Part shown: positions 18,079 through 26,697 of the stretch, piece by piece
How positions within the stretch are numbered: position 1 is the first letter of the stretch
How the letters are laid out: the number at the start of each line of letters is the position of its first letter
Assembly (NCBI GenBank): GCA_944384105.1
Contig: CALWSC010000090.1
Coordinates: 1 to 59,398 of the forward strand
From: an uncultured Lachnospiraceae bacterium
GTDB taxonomy: Bacteria > Bacillota > Clostridia > Lachnospirales > Lachnospiraceae
DNA: 59,398 bases
Direction of reading: 5' to 3'
The notes under the pieces: generated by a model
What the model saw: the letters and a program-made list of their open reading frames with translations, nothing else
The model's database searches: none
What the model was told of the DNA's origin: nothing
Made by a program: the position numbers and the translations under genes

Positions 18079-21000
18079 CTATCTGCCGTCTTCTTCCATG
18101 AAATCGAGCAGCAGCTCGTCCAGCCCGCCGTTATATCCGATTCTTCCTTCTCTGGCAAGCGATATAAGCGTAAGCGTTCCCTCTGCAAATGTACAGCGCT
18201 TCACAAACGGCAGGTGCGGCTTTGCTCCCATTCTGCCGTTTGCTCCGCTCTTATCATACGTATAGATCAGAGTCTCCCCCGGCATTTCCGTGCGGATGGT
18301 ATAATCGGCTGTCGCATCTATATACCCCTTATTGCTGTTATATTCCATTTCGAGTTCATACTTCTCATATTCTCCGTCAGCAGCGGCAAAGAAAAGGTCG
18401 CCGCAGGATTTCGTCTCAATCTCCTCCCCGCAGCACATAAGCCTGACGGGGCGCTCCGGCAGCAGCCAGACCGCGCGGCCTCCCCTCTTCAGATGCTCCT
18501 CCATACGGCGGATATCTTCTTCCTTCTCGCCGCTCAGCAGCCAGACAGAAGCATCCTGAGACTTCCCTCCGTACAGGGAGAGAATCTGCTTTGCCTCCCG
18601 GCCGAGCGCGCAGACCGGACGGGAAAGAGTCCTTCTTGCATAAACTTCCATGCGGATTTCCTCCTGGTGAAGAACCTTCTCTTCGTCAAGCAGGGCCGCC
18701 TGTATGATAACCGTGCGCCGTCTTCCCGTATGCGCAAAATGTACCGGTACTATACCGGCACAGCGGGCGTCCGCTGCCGGGATCTGATATGGCTCACAGT
18801 ACATCGCATACGGCGCGTCTGCCCCCTCTTCCCGGATTTCCGCACGAATACTCAGATTTTTTCTATCCCCTGTATCATTCAGCACCCAGAGCTCCACAGG
18901 TACGGTCTCGTCCTCGTAGGCGCTGTTTCTTGCCGTGTAAAGATTCAGCTTTAGCGGAATCAGAGCCTCCTGATAGGCAAAATACGCCGGCTTCGGATTT
19001 CTCTCGCAGTCCACAAGTGTCTTCATCCATCCCGAAGGCCATGCGTCGATCAGCAGATGTACCGCCGTCTGCTGGATCACGTCGCCTCTTCTGCGGAAAG
19101 CATCCGTCATCAGCTTTGTGGCACGCGCCTGATGCTTCCAGCTCTCTCTGACCCAATCCTCCATCGTGTTCTGCTCCTTATACCAGTCTCCCTGCACAGC
19201 ATAGGTCTGGGCCCGCACAATTCTGTCGGGATACCAGCATCCGTTCTCATCGCAGGAAGTCCACGCAGCGGGATAGCGGCGCCGCATCAGATCGGCAGGG
19301 TCAAGCCCCTCTGCCCCGTATTCACCGCATCCGATCATCCAGCCTTCCTTTACCGGCGGCAGATAGCCTCTCATCAGCCTTCCGATCGGCTCACCGTGGT
19401 TTGTATACCACATTGTATACGTGTGAAAGTCCGGCATTCCCTCCGCGGTCGGGCCGTCGTAGTCTCCCTCCACGTTCTTAACCACGCGGTCGGGATTCTC
19501 GGTATAAATCGCCCTGCGCGCTGCAGAGAAGAACGCCTCAAGTTCATCTCTTAACAGATGGCGGTGTCCCTTCGCCTCGTATCTTCTGGAAAACTTGTCA
19601 TTTGGATCCTCTGTTCTTCGTATGCACATCGGCTCGTTGATCAGCGTCACCATAACTGTGGAGACGTGCTTTCTGACGAGATGCTCCATCTCCGTAACCT
19701 GCCGAAGCGCCTCGGAAAACTGTGACCTGCGCAGGAAACCAAACAGCGGGAAATCACACTGGTGCATCATGCCCAGCATATCGAAATAGTCGTAGATCTC
19801 CTCCTGTACCGGGCGCTGAGTCACGCGGTAGTAATTCATATGACACATCTTCGCGATCAGAATATCATCCACGAGCTGTTCGAAATCGCCGTTCATCACG
19901 CACTGCTGCAGGTGCCCCATCTCGTTTGCCCCGCGGAGCATGGCCGGTTTGCCGTTCAGATAAAATTTACCTCTGGGCGCAGAGTTCTCATCGCTTCTGA
20001 ACTCCTTAAATCCCACAGTCTGAACAGCGGCGCTTATCACTTCATCCCCGCGTCTCAGGATCGCTTTCGCCCCGTACAGCCAAGGCGCATCCGGCTCCCA
20101 GATTCTATAATTTTCTATCGGAAAGAAGTACCGGTATTCATTCTTTCCCGGTCCCACTGCGATGACGCGCTTTTCAAAGCTTCCGACCGCCCCGCCCTCG
20201 TAATTCTTCGGTTCCAGAGAAATATCAAAGGTGAAATCCTTTTTTACCTCATCCGTATAGTTGATCACTCCGATGCGCGCCTCCACAGAATCCGACGAAA
20301 GATCCGGGCGGATAAAAATATCATCCACATAAATCTCCGGGCGAAGCTGCAGGCTGACCTTTCCGAATACTCCTGCTCCCGCAGGGCAATGATGCCAGCC
20401 CGCTTCCGGGTCATCCCAGCCGGGACCGGTTGCCGCATAAATCTTATCTCCGTCGAGAAACTCGCCTTCTCCAAGAATCGGAATATCATTTTTGCAGAGA
20501 ATGACCAGCTCATTCTCCTTTCGCATATACTTTGTTACGTCAAAGGAAAACGGCGCGAAGAACCCCTCATGGCTTCCGACAAAGCTGCCGTTTACATAGA
20601 TCTGCGCGATATAATCCACACACTGGAAGGACAGCACCATCCGGTAACCGTCTCTGCACTTCTCCCGAAATTCCTCAGGACAGGAAAATTCTGTCCTGTA
20701 ATACGCCTCCCACTTTCCTTTCTCCCTCGCCGGTCCGCGGTAATCGGGAATCGTAACCTCCTCCCACTCATATCCCGGAGCATTTCGCTCTGTGAAGCAC
20801 TCCTCTTTATCGCAGTAGCGAAAGGAAAACTTCCGAAATTCCACAGACCGTATCTCTGTCGGAAGCGCAGAGAGATAATTCTCCATAAACGGCCGGTAAT
20901 ATGCCCTCATCTCCTGAAGCTCCCTGCGGAACCGCACGTTCTGCTCTTCATACGTCTCTGCCTTCATCGGCGCAAGAACCGCGCGGTTCGTCTGCTTCAG

Positions 21001-21099
21001 ACAGTGATTCGCAACATCGCGCGCCTGTACCTCCCGGTCTGTGGTATCCATGGGATGCTTTGTCTTTGCTATCTCATAAAAAAAGTCCTGATTTGCCAT
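18079..21099 (-). CDS. GH2 glycoside hydrolase (beta-galactosidase/glucuronidase superfamily)
   Basis: Large retaining beta-glycosidase of family GH2, 1006 residues, no signal peptide. A sugar-binding jelly roll with MVLSFQCVDYIAQIYVNG is followed by an immunoglobulin-like domain and a TIM barrel in which Glu489 of TLINEPMC is the acid/base and Glu593 of GCGEYGAEG the likely nucleophile. About 350 further residues form C-terminal beta domains. The catalytic motifs are clear, but the subfamily, and thus galactose, glucuronate, mannose or arabinose specificity, is not. It follows the solute-binding lipoprotein in the leftward transporter operon, with a hairpin between them that could lower its expression. 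Confidence 0.85.
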   Translation of the reverse strand: MANQDFFYEIAKTKHPMDTTDREVQARDVANHCLKQTNRAVLAPMKAETYEEQNVRFRRELQEMRAYYRPFMENYLSALPTEIRSVEFRKFSFRYCDKEECFTERNAPGYEWEEVTIPDYRGPAREKGKWEAYYRTEFSCPEEFREKCRDGYRMVLSFQCVDYIAQIYVNGSFVGSHEGFFAPFSFDVTKYMRKENELVILCKNDIPILGEGEFLDGDKIYAATGPGWDDPEAGWHHCPAGAGVFGKVSLQLRPEIYVDDIFIRPDLSSDSVEARIGVINYTDEVKKDFTFDISLEPKNYEGGAVGSFEKRVIAVGPGKNEYRYFFPIENYRIWEPDAPWLYGAKAILRRGDEVISAAVQTVGFKEFRSDENSAPRGKFYLNGKPAMLRGANEMGHLQQCVMNGDFEQLVDDILIAKMCHMNYYRVTQRPVQEEIYDYFDMLGMMHQCDFPLFGFLRRSQFSEALRQVTEMEHLVRKHVSTVMVTLINEPMCIRRTEDPNDKFSRRYEAKGHRHLLRDELEAFFSAARRAIYTENPDRVVKNVEGDYDGPTAEGMPDFHTYTMWYTNHGEPIGRLMRGYLPPVKEGWMIGCGEYGAEGLDPADLMRRRYPAAWTSCDENGCWYPDRIVRAQTYAVQGDWYKEQNTMEDWVRESWKHQARATKLMTDAFRRRGDVIQQTAVHLLIDAWPSGWMKTLVDCERNPKPAYFAYQEALIPLKLNLYTARNSAYEDETVPVELWVLNDTGDRKNLSIRAEIREEGADAPYAMYCEPYQIPAADARCAGIVPVHFAHTGRRRTVIIQAALLDEEKVLHQEEIRMEVYARRTLSRPVCALGREAKQILSLYGGKSQDASVWLLSGEKEEDIRRMEEHLKRGGRAVWLLPERPVRLMCCGEEIETKSCGDLFFAAADGEYEKYELEMEYNSNKGYIDATADYTIRTEMPGETLIYTYDKSGANGRMGAKPHLPFVKRCTFAEGTLTLISLAREGRIGYNGGLDELLLDFMEEDGR

Positions 21100-21122
21100 C
21101 TGTATTCCTCTCTCTTTCAGAA

Positions 21123-21152
21123 AATCCCCCCGGCGTATCCGCCAGGGGGATT
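21123..21152 (-). terminator. Intra-operon attenuator-like hairpin between SBP and GH2
   Basis: Strong inverted repeat AATCCCCC...GGGGGATT with inner pairing GGCG/CGCC, followed leftward by TTTTCTG. The short T-tract suggests partial termination or 3'-end protection, which would give much more binding-protein mRNA than GH2 mRNA. Confidence 0.65.
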
Positions 21153-21172
21153 CCCTCCTGTATACAACTTAT

Positions 21173-22837
21173 TTATTTGCCTGCTGCTTCCTTGAACTCT
21201 TCCTGAATTGCCTTATAATCAGAAGAATTTACAATTCCGTCAACGAAATCGTTCCATGCCGCCTCATCAATCTGTCCCATAACGTACTGTGTACACATTG
21301 TATTCACATCGTCCGTCAGCACGCTCCACTGATTGTTGTAGGTCTCGGACTGCAGGTTCTGAATCTCGTTCTTCATGCCGGTCTCTTCCAGATTGCTGTA
21401 TACAAAGTCCTTGATCTCCTGCGCTCTTGCAATGTTCTCGTCGGAAGCTCTCTTCGCGCCGTCGCGCATGAACTTGTCCTGTACCTGGTTCTGGTCTGTC
21501 TTCAGGAAGATCTGATTCCAGCCTCCTACATAACCCTGTTTATTGAGTTCTCCCATCTCCGGATCGGATGTGGTATCCTTTGTTCCGTCCTCGAGCACCG
21601 TATAGTTGACTCCCTCAACGCCATATGCCATCAGGTCATTGTATCCCGGCAGCGTCTCTTCTGTCTGGTTGAACACCTCAAGAATCTTCTGAATTTTTTC
21701 TTCCGAGCAGTGAGAACTGATCGCGATACAGGAATCAATATCCGTGTAGTTCGGGCTCACTGTGTAAGCTTCCGGACCCTCCACCGGCATCAGGCACCAT
21801 GCCTCATACGTATCCGGGCAGCTCTTATCAAATACCTTATTGCTTACCAGGTCTGCGGACTGGTTCCAGTTATACCACTGGCACAGATAAGCCACAGAGT
21901 TTCCTGCTTTCCACTTGGAGGTATCCGCATTTCCAAGCGCGAACTCAGGATCGATTACGCCGGCGTCATACAGATCCTTCATCCAGTTCAGGAAATCAAT
22001 ATATTTGTCATTAAATGCCATATACTGGAAGTCGCCGTTTTCATCAATCGCCCAGTCTGTCTGTCCGGTAAACGCGATCGCAAACGCTTTGACACGGTCG
22101 TCCATAAATCCGTTTCCTGCGTTGTCAAAGAAATCCAGCGCATATATTTTCTTTCCTTCTCCCGCTGTGGCGGCGTTGGAAAGTCCGATCAGCCAGTCCT
22201 TCAGCTCATCCATTGTCTTCGGCTCCTCGGTAAATCCGTATTTTTCCATCAGGTCTTTTCTGACTTCGATACCGGAGTTCTGACCTTTCTCCGCCTTGCT
22301 TCTCGGAAGGATATAGATGCCATCGTTATATGTCGCCTGATCCCAGAACTCCTGATCCCAGTTCTTCATAACCGCGTTTGTCTCAGCGATTCCGTTTCCA
22401 TTATCAAACAGATAGTCTGTCAGATCTACGAACTCCCCGGCATCAATTGCCTGTGTGAAAATCGGATAGTAGTAGCTGCCTCCTACCTTGTTGATCTGGA
22501 TAACGTCCGGCTGGCTGCCTGCTGCGATCAGAGTATTCAGCTTCTGATCATAATCCTGATAGCTCACCCATTCAATATCGAGATCCACATCCAGCTGCTC
22601 CTCCCAGTACTGCTCCATCTGACTGTCTGAAATCGGACCGGTTCCCCAGTCGATACCCATGACAGAAATCGTCATGTCATCACCGGAAGCCGTATCTTTC
22701 TTTTCCGTATCGGAGGAGCTGTTATCGCTGCTCTCCGAATTTGTGCTTTCCTTTGTACTGTCGCCGCCGCATCCGCTGAATGCGCCTGCTGCCATGATCA
22801 TCGCCATGCAAAGTGCCAAAACCTGTTTTTTCTTCAT
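21173..22837 (-). CDS. Extracellular solute-binding lipoprotein of sugar ABC transporter
   Basis: Binding protein of an Lpl/Yte-type oligosaccharide ABC importer, 554 residues. The signal peptide MKKKQVLALCMAMIMAAG ends in the lipobox AFSGC, followed by a Ser/Asp/Glu-rich spacer of about 40 residues and the binding domain (VMGIDWGTGPISDSQ, GSQPDVIQINKVGG). The ATG at 22837 has AAGGAGG upstream; an in-frame ATG at 22870 would mask the signal sequence. It is downstream of the two permeases and is probably the most expressed gene of the operon. No ATPase is encoded here, so a shared MsmX-type ATPase elsewhere is expected. Confidence 0.92.
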   Translation of the reverse strand: MKKKQVLALCMAMIMAAGAFSGCGGDSTKESTNSESSDNSSSDTEKKDTASGDDMTISVMGIDWGTGPISDSQMEQYWEEQLDVDLDIEWVSYQDYDQKLNTLIAAGSQPDVIQINKVGGSYYYPIFTQAIDAGEFVDLTDYLFDNGNGIAETNAVMKNWDQEFWDQATYNDGIYILPRSKAEKGQNSGIEVRKDLMEKYGFTEEPKTMDELKDWLIGLSNAATAGEGKKIYALDFFDNAGNGFMDDRVKAFAIAFTGQTDWAIDENGDFQYMAFNDKYIDFLNWMKDLYDAGVIDPEFALGNADTSKWKAGNSVAYLCQWYNWNQSADLVSNKVFDKSCPDTYEAWCLMPVEGPEAYTVSPNYTDIDSCIAISSHCSEEKIQKILEVFNQTEETLPGYNDLMAYGVEGVNYTVLEDGTKDTTSDPEMGELNKQGYVGGWNQIFLKTDQNQVQDKFMRDGAKRASDENIARAQEIKDFVYSNLEETGMKNEIQNLQSETYNNQWSVLTDDVNTMCTQYVMGQIDEAAWNDFVDGIVNSSDYKAIQEEFKEAAGK

Positions 22838-22859
22838 GTTATTTTCCTCCTTTATTTTA

Positions 22860-22879
22860 TCTGCCGTCATTGCGGCAGA
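22860..22879 (-). promoter_or_regulatory. Intercistronic stem-loop upstream of SBP
   Basis: Perfect 7-bp repeat TCTGCCG/CGGCAGA between the permease stop and the SBP ribosome site, with no T-run. Such stem-loops commonly stabilise the downstream binding-protein mRNA. Confidence 0.5.
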
Positions 22880-22901
22880 CAGATTCGCCTGTTGTTTTAT
22901 A

Positions 22902-23822
22902 TCATCCCTTGACTGCTCCGACCATCATACCGGACTGGAAATATTTCTGCAGGAACGGATAGATGATCAGGATCGGCAGCACTACGACTACGACTGCTGC
23001 CATTCTCATAACCTCCTGAGGAACGGTTGTCGCCAGATCCATGGAGAGATCCACCACATCCGATACTGTGGATGAGAGCACGACCTTCTGCACATATACC
23101 TGAAGTGTCTGCTTTGCGGTGGAGGTGATATACATCACGCAGTTAAAATACATATTCCAGTAGCTTACAAATGCAAACAGCGTCATCGTTGCAAGCATGG
23201 GCTTGGACAGCGGGATAACAATCCGCGCAAAAATCTTAAGCGGTCCGCATCCGTCGATCTTCGCCGCCTCCTCCAGATCAACCGGGAGTGACTGGAAGAA
23301 CGATCTCATAACCATGATGGTCCATGCGCCGCACAGGGACGGCAGAATCATTGCAAAGTAATTGTCAATCAGCCCGAGCTGCTTAATATTCATGAAGTTC
23401 GGAACCATGCCGGCGCTGAAAAGCATTGTGAACATAACGTATTTGTTAAAAAATCCCTTGCCCGGAATAGGCTTTGAGAGCATGTACGCAAGCCCTGCGT
23501 TGATGATAACGCTTAAAGGTGTTCCGATCACCGTGATAAACAGTGTGGATTTTAACGCGTTCATAAAGCCGTCTCCGCTTAAGATCAGCTGGTATGCTTC
23601 CGTGGACCATTTCTCCGGCCACAGAATCAGCTTGCCCGCCTGGTATGCAGTGGAATCCGTAAAGGAGAGGATTACCACATACAGGAACGGCAGAATCATC
23701 GTCAGCGCCAGGACAATCAGAAAAATCCAGAGGATGCCCTGATAGACATTTTCTCTCGCCTTCATTCCCATTTTTTTTCTGTCAGATTTCTTTTTTAATA
23801 CGGCTGCACTCTGTGAAGTCAT
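22902..23822 (-). CDS. Sugar ABC transporter permease, LplC/YtcP type
   Basis: Inner-membrane permease of a CUT1-type oligosaccharide importer, 306 residues with about six transmembrane helices. The first helix is IFLIVLALTMILPFLYVVIL. The EAA loop, which contacts the ATPase, is visible as LEEAAKIDGCGPLKIFARIVIPLSKP near residue 195. The C-terminus QKYFQSGMMVGAVKG is typical of LplC-family proteins. It follows the LplB-type permease by 19 bases and is paired with it. Confidence 0.93.
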   Translation of the reverse strand: MTSQSAAVLKKKSDRKKMGMKARENVYQGILWIFLIVLALTMILPFLYVVILSFTDSTAYQAGKLILWPEKWSTEAYQLILSGDGFMNALKSTLFITVIGTPLSVIINAGLAYMLSKPIPGKGFFNKYVMFTMLFSAGMVPNFMNIKQLGLIDNYFAMILPSLCGAWTIMVMRSFFQSLPVDLEEAAKIDGCGPLKIFARIVIPLSKPMLATMTLFAFVSYWNMYFNCVMYITSTAKQTLQVYVQKVVLSSTVSDVVDLSMDLATTVPQEVMRMAAVVVVVLPILIIYPFLQKYFQSGMMVGAVKG

Positions 23823-23841
23823 CTCTTGCCATCCTCCTTTC

Positions 23842-24783
23842 TTACATTACACCCTCATAACCCTTGCGGTTGGTGATCCAGTTTGTCAGCAGCACCAGTC
23901 CGGTGTTGATTACGGATTTAAAGATACCGATCGCAGTTGTATAGGAATACTGTGTGCTTCCGCTCGCAATACTGTTATTGTAGATATATACCTCAAATAC
24001 TTCGAGCTGCTGCTTTACCATCGCGTTATTCATCAGGAATACCTGCTCGAAATCTACGGAAATGATCGTTCCCATTCTCAGGATCAGCATGACCATAACC
24101 GTCGGCATGATGCTGGGCAGTGTGATTTTCCACATACACTGGAACCGGTTCGCTCCGTCCATCTTAGCCGCTTCATACAGGCTCTGGTCGATGCCCGCGA
24201 TTGCCGCCAGGTAGACGATGGAGCCCCATCCTACACTCTTCCAGAGTGACTGTACGACAATGATCACATAAATCCATTTAGAGCTGAACAGGTAAGCGGT
24301 GGGCTCATTTCCCATCATCTCAGCAACCTTGTTTACAAATCCCTGCTCTGTGGAGAGAAGGAAGAAGGTAAGACTCGCCACGATTGCCCAGGAAAGGAAA
24401 TGCGGCAGGTACACGGAAGTCTGGATAAATTTCTTAAACTTTGCGTTTCTTACCTCGTTCATGATCAGCGCCAGGATAACCGGAGCCGGGAAAGTCAGAA
24501 GAGACAGACCGCTGATGATCAGAGTGTTCTTTAACATGTTGTAAAACTTGTCATCCTGAAACAGCGTCTGAAAATGTTCCAGTCCCACCCAGGGGCTTTT
24601 TAAAATTCCCAGGTGCGGATTATAATCCTGAAACGCCATGATCAGGTTTCTCATGGGCATGTAATTCATCAGAAGCAGGATGATCAATCCGGGGATACCC
24701 AGGAAGTAGATCCAACGAAATTCATAAATCTGCTGCCGCAGCGTCTTGTTAGTGGCTTTGTACTTGACTTTTTTCTTTGCCAT
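23842..24783 (-). CDS. Sugar ABC transporter permease, LplB type
   Basis: Partner permease of the CUT1 importer, 313 residues. A basic N-terminus is followed by helix one (YFLGIPGLIILLLMNYMPM) and the GLEHFQTLFQD loop typical of LplB. The EAA loop is SLYEAAKMDGANRFQCMWKITLPS near residue 220. It is the first gene of the leftward transporter operon, has an AGGAGG-type site, and is read from the conserved 50-bp promoter at 24857-24906. Confidence 0.93.
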   Translation of the reverse strand: MAKKKVKYKATNKTLRQQIYEFRWIYFLGIPGLIILLLMNYMPMRNLIMAFQDYNPHLGILKSPWVGLEHFQTLFQDDKFYNMLKNTLIISGLSLLTFPAPVILALIMNEVRNAKFKKFIQTSVYLPHFLSWAIVASLTFFLLSTEQGFVNKVAEMMGNEPTAYLFSSKWIYVIIVVQSLWKSVGWGSIVYLAAIAGIDQSLYEAAKMDGANRFQCMWKITLPSIMPTVMVMLILRMGTIISVDFEQVFLMNNAMVKQQLEVFEVYIYNNSIASGSTQYSYTTAIGIFKSVINTGLVLLTNWITNRKGYEGVM

Positions 24784-24856
24784 TTGCTTTTCCCTCCTAT
24801 TTCATTCACGCAGATCCTCTTGTTCTTCCGTTTCCCGTCTGCGTTTCTTTAATAGA

Positions 24857-24906
24857 AGTATAAGAATTTTTTCATACTTTTTATATAGTAAACATTCAAG
24901 CTTTTT
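24857..24906 (-). promoter_or_regulatory. Conserved 50-bp promoter/operator, copy B (transporter operon)
   Basis: Leftward -10 TATACT (24857-24862), with TATAAA at the -35 position inside the palindrome TTTA-CTATA-TAAA, then TTGAA and AAAAAG further upstream. It matches copy A at 10444-10493 at 44 of 50 positions. The leader to the permease ATG is about 67 bases. It lies 170 bp from the start of YesN, transcribed the other way. Confidence 0.82.
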
Positions 24907-25077
24907 GAACTAATTCTACATTTCAACTTAATTTTTTTGAAATGGTTCAGCTAACTTTATAATACCCATTGACAATTTTGGCTTTTATTCACAAATTTGT
25001 TGGCACTTTTGGCTGTGTTCTTGACTTTTTTCACATCGTTTTTTAGGATATACTTATATTTTAAGGAGGGAAAGCTT

Positions 25078-26607
25078 ATGTATCACGCCGTTATCGTGGA
25101 CGATGAACCGTTTGTCCTTGAGGGATTAAAAGCCGCTATTGACTGGGAAGGCTCCAACTTTGAGATTGTATATGCAGATACCAGCCCTGTCAGCGTTCTT
25201 TCCTATATAAAGCAGCATCCTGTGGATCTTCTGATCACCGATATATCCATGCCGGAGATGAGCGGGCTGGATTTGATCTCGGAGGCAAAGGCTGTCAATT
25301 CGCTGCTGTCCGTTCTCGTTCTGTCAGCTTATGACAATTTCGAGTATGTGCGCACAGCGCTCAGAAACGGCGCGGAAAATTACCTCTTAAAGCCGCTTGA
25401 CCCCAACGAGCTGCTCGAATCTATCCGCTCCATCGCAGAGCATCTGCAGGAGCGCACGCAGCTTTCCAATACGTACGGCTCCACCATGCTGACATTCCGA
25501 AGCCTCTTCACCGAGAACTGGGTGAAAGGCACGCTTGGGACTGAGGATTTTCTCACAAGAGCGGAGCTTCTGGGCATCAATCTGTCCCTGAATAATTATA
25601 CGGTGCTGCTCTTCTCCTCCACAGACACGGACGCAAAAGGAATGGCGATGCTCTTTGACTGGCTCTTATCCATCTGCATCGGAAGATTCCAAAGCCACTT
25701 TTATTTCGAGACGCCGACCTGTCTTGTCTGTATTTTAAGCGATATTCGCGGAACGCCTGATATGGCAGCGTTCGCCGGGATGCTGCGGCAGTCGCGGCAG
25801 CTCTTCCCGTTTCACTATTTTGTCTCTGTGGGAAATACGGTCGACAATTATGAAGATGTCAGCGACAGCTACCGCAACGCGCACGGGTATTTGTTTCTGC
25901 GCCACACGGGTATGCAGGAGCTGCTCTGCACGACACTTCTTCTGCCCCTGCAGATTCACACAGTCATCGAGCAGAGCTTCTCTTCCGTCCCGAAGGAAGA
26001 GTATATCCAGCATCTTCTCGCCGTGTTTACGCCGTCTCTCGATCTGCGCCAGCGCATGGCTGTCCAGCTGACAGTGCTCAATCACGGACTTTCTCAGCTC
26101 CATTTTGAGCAGAACATGCAGCCGCAGCTCATGGAGAAACTCAAGAGCATCCCGCCCAACGCCCGCCATTTTAATGAAATGGCAGCCTTTCTGCGGGATT
26201 TCATTTCCGTCTGTTATGCGCTTCTTAAAGAGCACCAATCCGTCCAGAGCAGCTACTTTCCCTGCGTGGACGCGGTTATCCAGGCTGTGCACGAGTTTTC
26301 CAACAAAGATATTTCTCTGAAAACGCTCGCCTCACAGCTCAACATGCATCCCTCTTACCTCGGAAATGTATTCCACCAGCAGACTGGATTTTATTTCAAC
26401 GACTATTTAAACGAGGAACGGCTCAAGTATGCCGCCGGGCTGCTTGAAAATACCAGCCTGAAAATGAAGGAGATCGTGGACAGAGCAGGGTTTTCCAGCC
26501 AGACGTATTTCAATCGCCTCTTTAAGCGCAAGTTCGGCGTTTCGCCACTCGCCTACCGCCGTGAAATGCGCTCCCGGCAGATTCCGGGCGTAAACGCCGA
26601 GAAATAA
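25078..26607 (+). CDS. YesN-type AraC-family response regulator
   Basis: Two-component regulator, 509 residues: an N-terminal receiver with phospho-acceptor Asp55 in LLITDISMPEMSG and conserved Lys in YLLKPLDP, a ~270-residue middle region without clear motifs, and a C-terminal double helix-turn-helix of AraC type (SLKTLASQLNMHPSYLGNVF; MKEIVDRAGFSSQTYFNRLF; KFGVSPLAYR). The ATG at 25078 is fixed by TAAGGAGGG seven bases upstream; the frame is open further upstream without a ribosome site. It is the probable partner of YesM at 16239-18047 and the probable activator of the two 50-bp promoters. No consensus-spaced promoter is evident in the AT-rich upstream DNA. Confidence 0.93.
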   Translation: MYHAVIVDDEPFVLEGLKAAIDWEGSNFEIVYADTSPVSVLSYIKQHPVDLLITDISMPEMSGLDLISEAKAVNSLLSVLVLSAYDNFEYVRTALRNGAENYLLKPLDPNELLESIRSIAEHLQERTQLSNTYGSTMLTFRSLFTENWVKGTLGTEDFLTRAELLGINLSLNNYTVLLFSSTDTDAKGMAMLFDWLLSICIGRFQSHFYFETPTCLVCILSDIRGTPDMAAFAGMLRQSRQLFPFHYFVSVGNTVDNYEDVSDSYRNAHGYLFLRHTGMQELLCTTLLLPLQIHTVIEQSFSSVPKEEYIQHLLAVFTPSLDLRQRMAVQLTVLNHGLSQLHFEQNMQPQLMEKLKSIPPNARHFNEMAAFLRDFISVCYALLKEHQSVQSSYFPCVDAVIQAVHEFSNKDISLKTLASQLNMHPSYLGNVFHQQTGFYFNDYLNEERLKYAAGLLENTSLKMKEIVDRAGFSSQTYFNRLFKRKFGVSPLAYRREMRSRQIPGVNAEK

Positions 26608-26616
26608 CCGGGACAG

Positions 26617-26673
26617 AAAAAGCAGTCCCACAGCAAGCAGTATCCTTACTGTCTTGCTGTGAGACTGCTTTTT
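26617..26673. terminator. Long bidirectional terminator between yesN and glgB
   Basis: Long imperfect stem AAAAAGCAGTC...GACTGCTTTTT with inner CACAGCAAG/CTTGCTGTG. It has A-runs on one side and T-runs on the other, so it can terminate convergent transcription from both strands. Confidence 0.85.
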
Positions 26674-26697
26674 ATTTCCGCGTGCAGCCTTCCATTC

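Noticed and set aside
19762-21195. 477-codon plus-strand frame over the GH2 gene
   Set aside because: Antisense shadow; the minus strand encodes GH2 with both catalytic glutamates.
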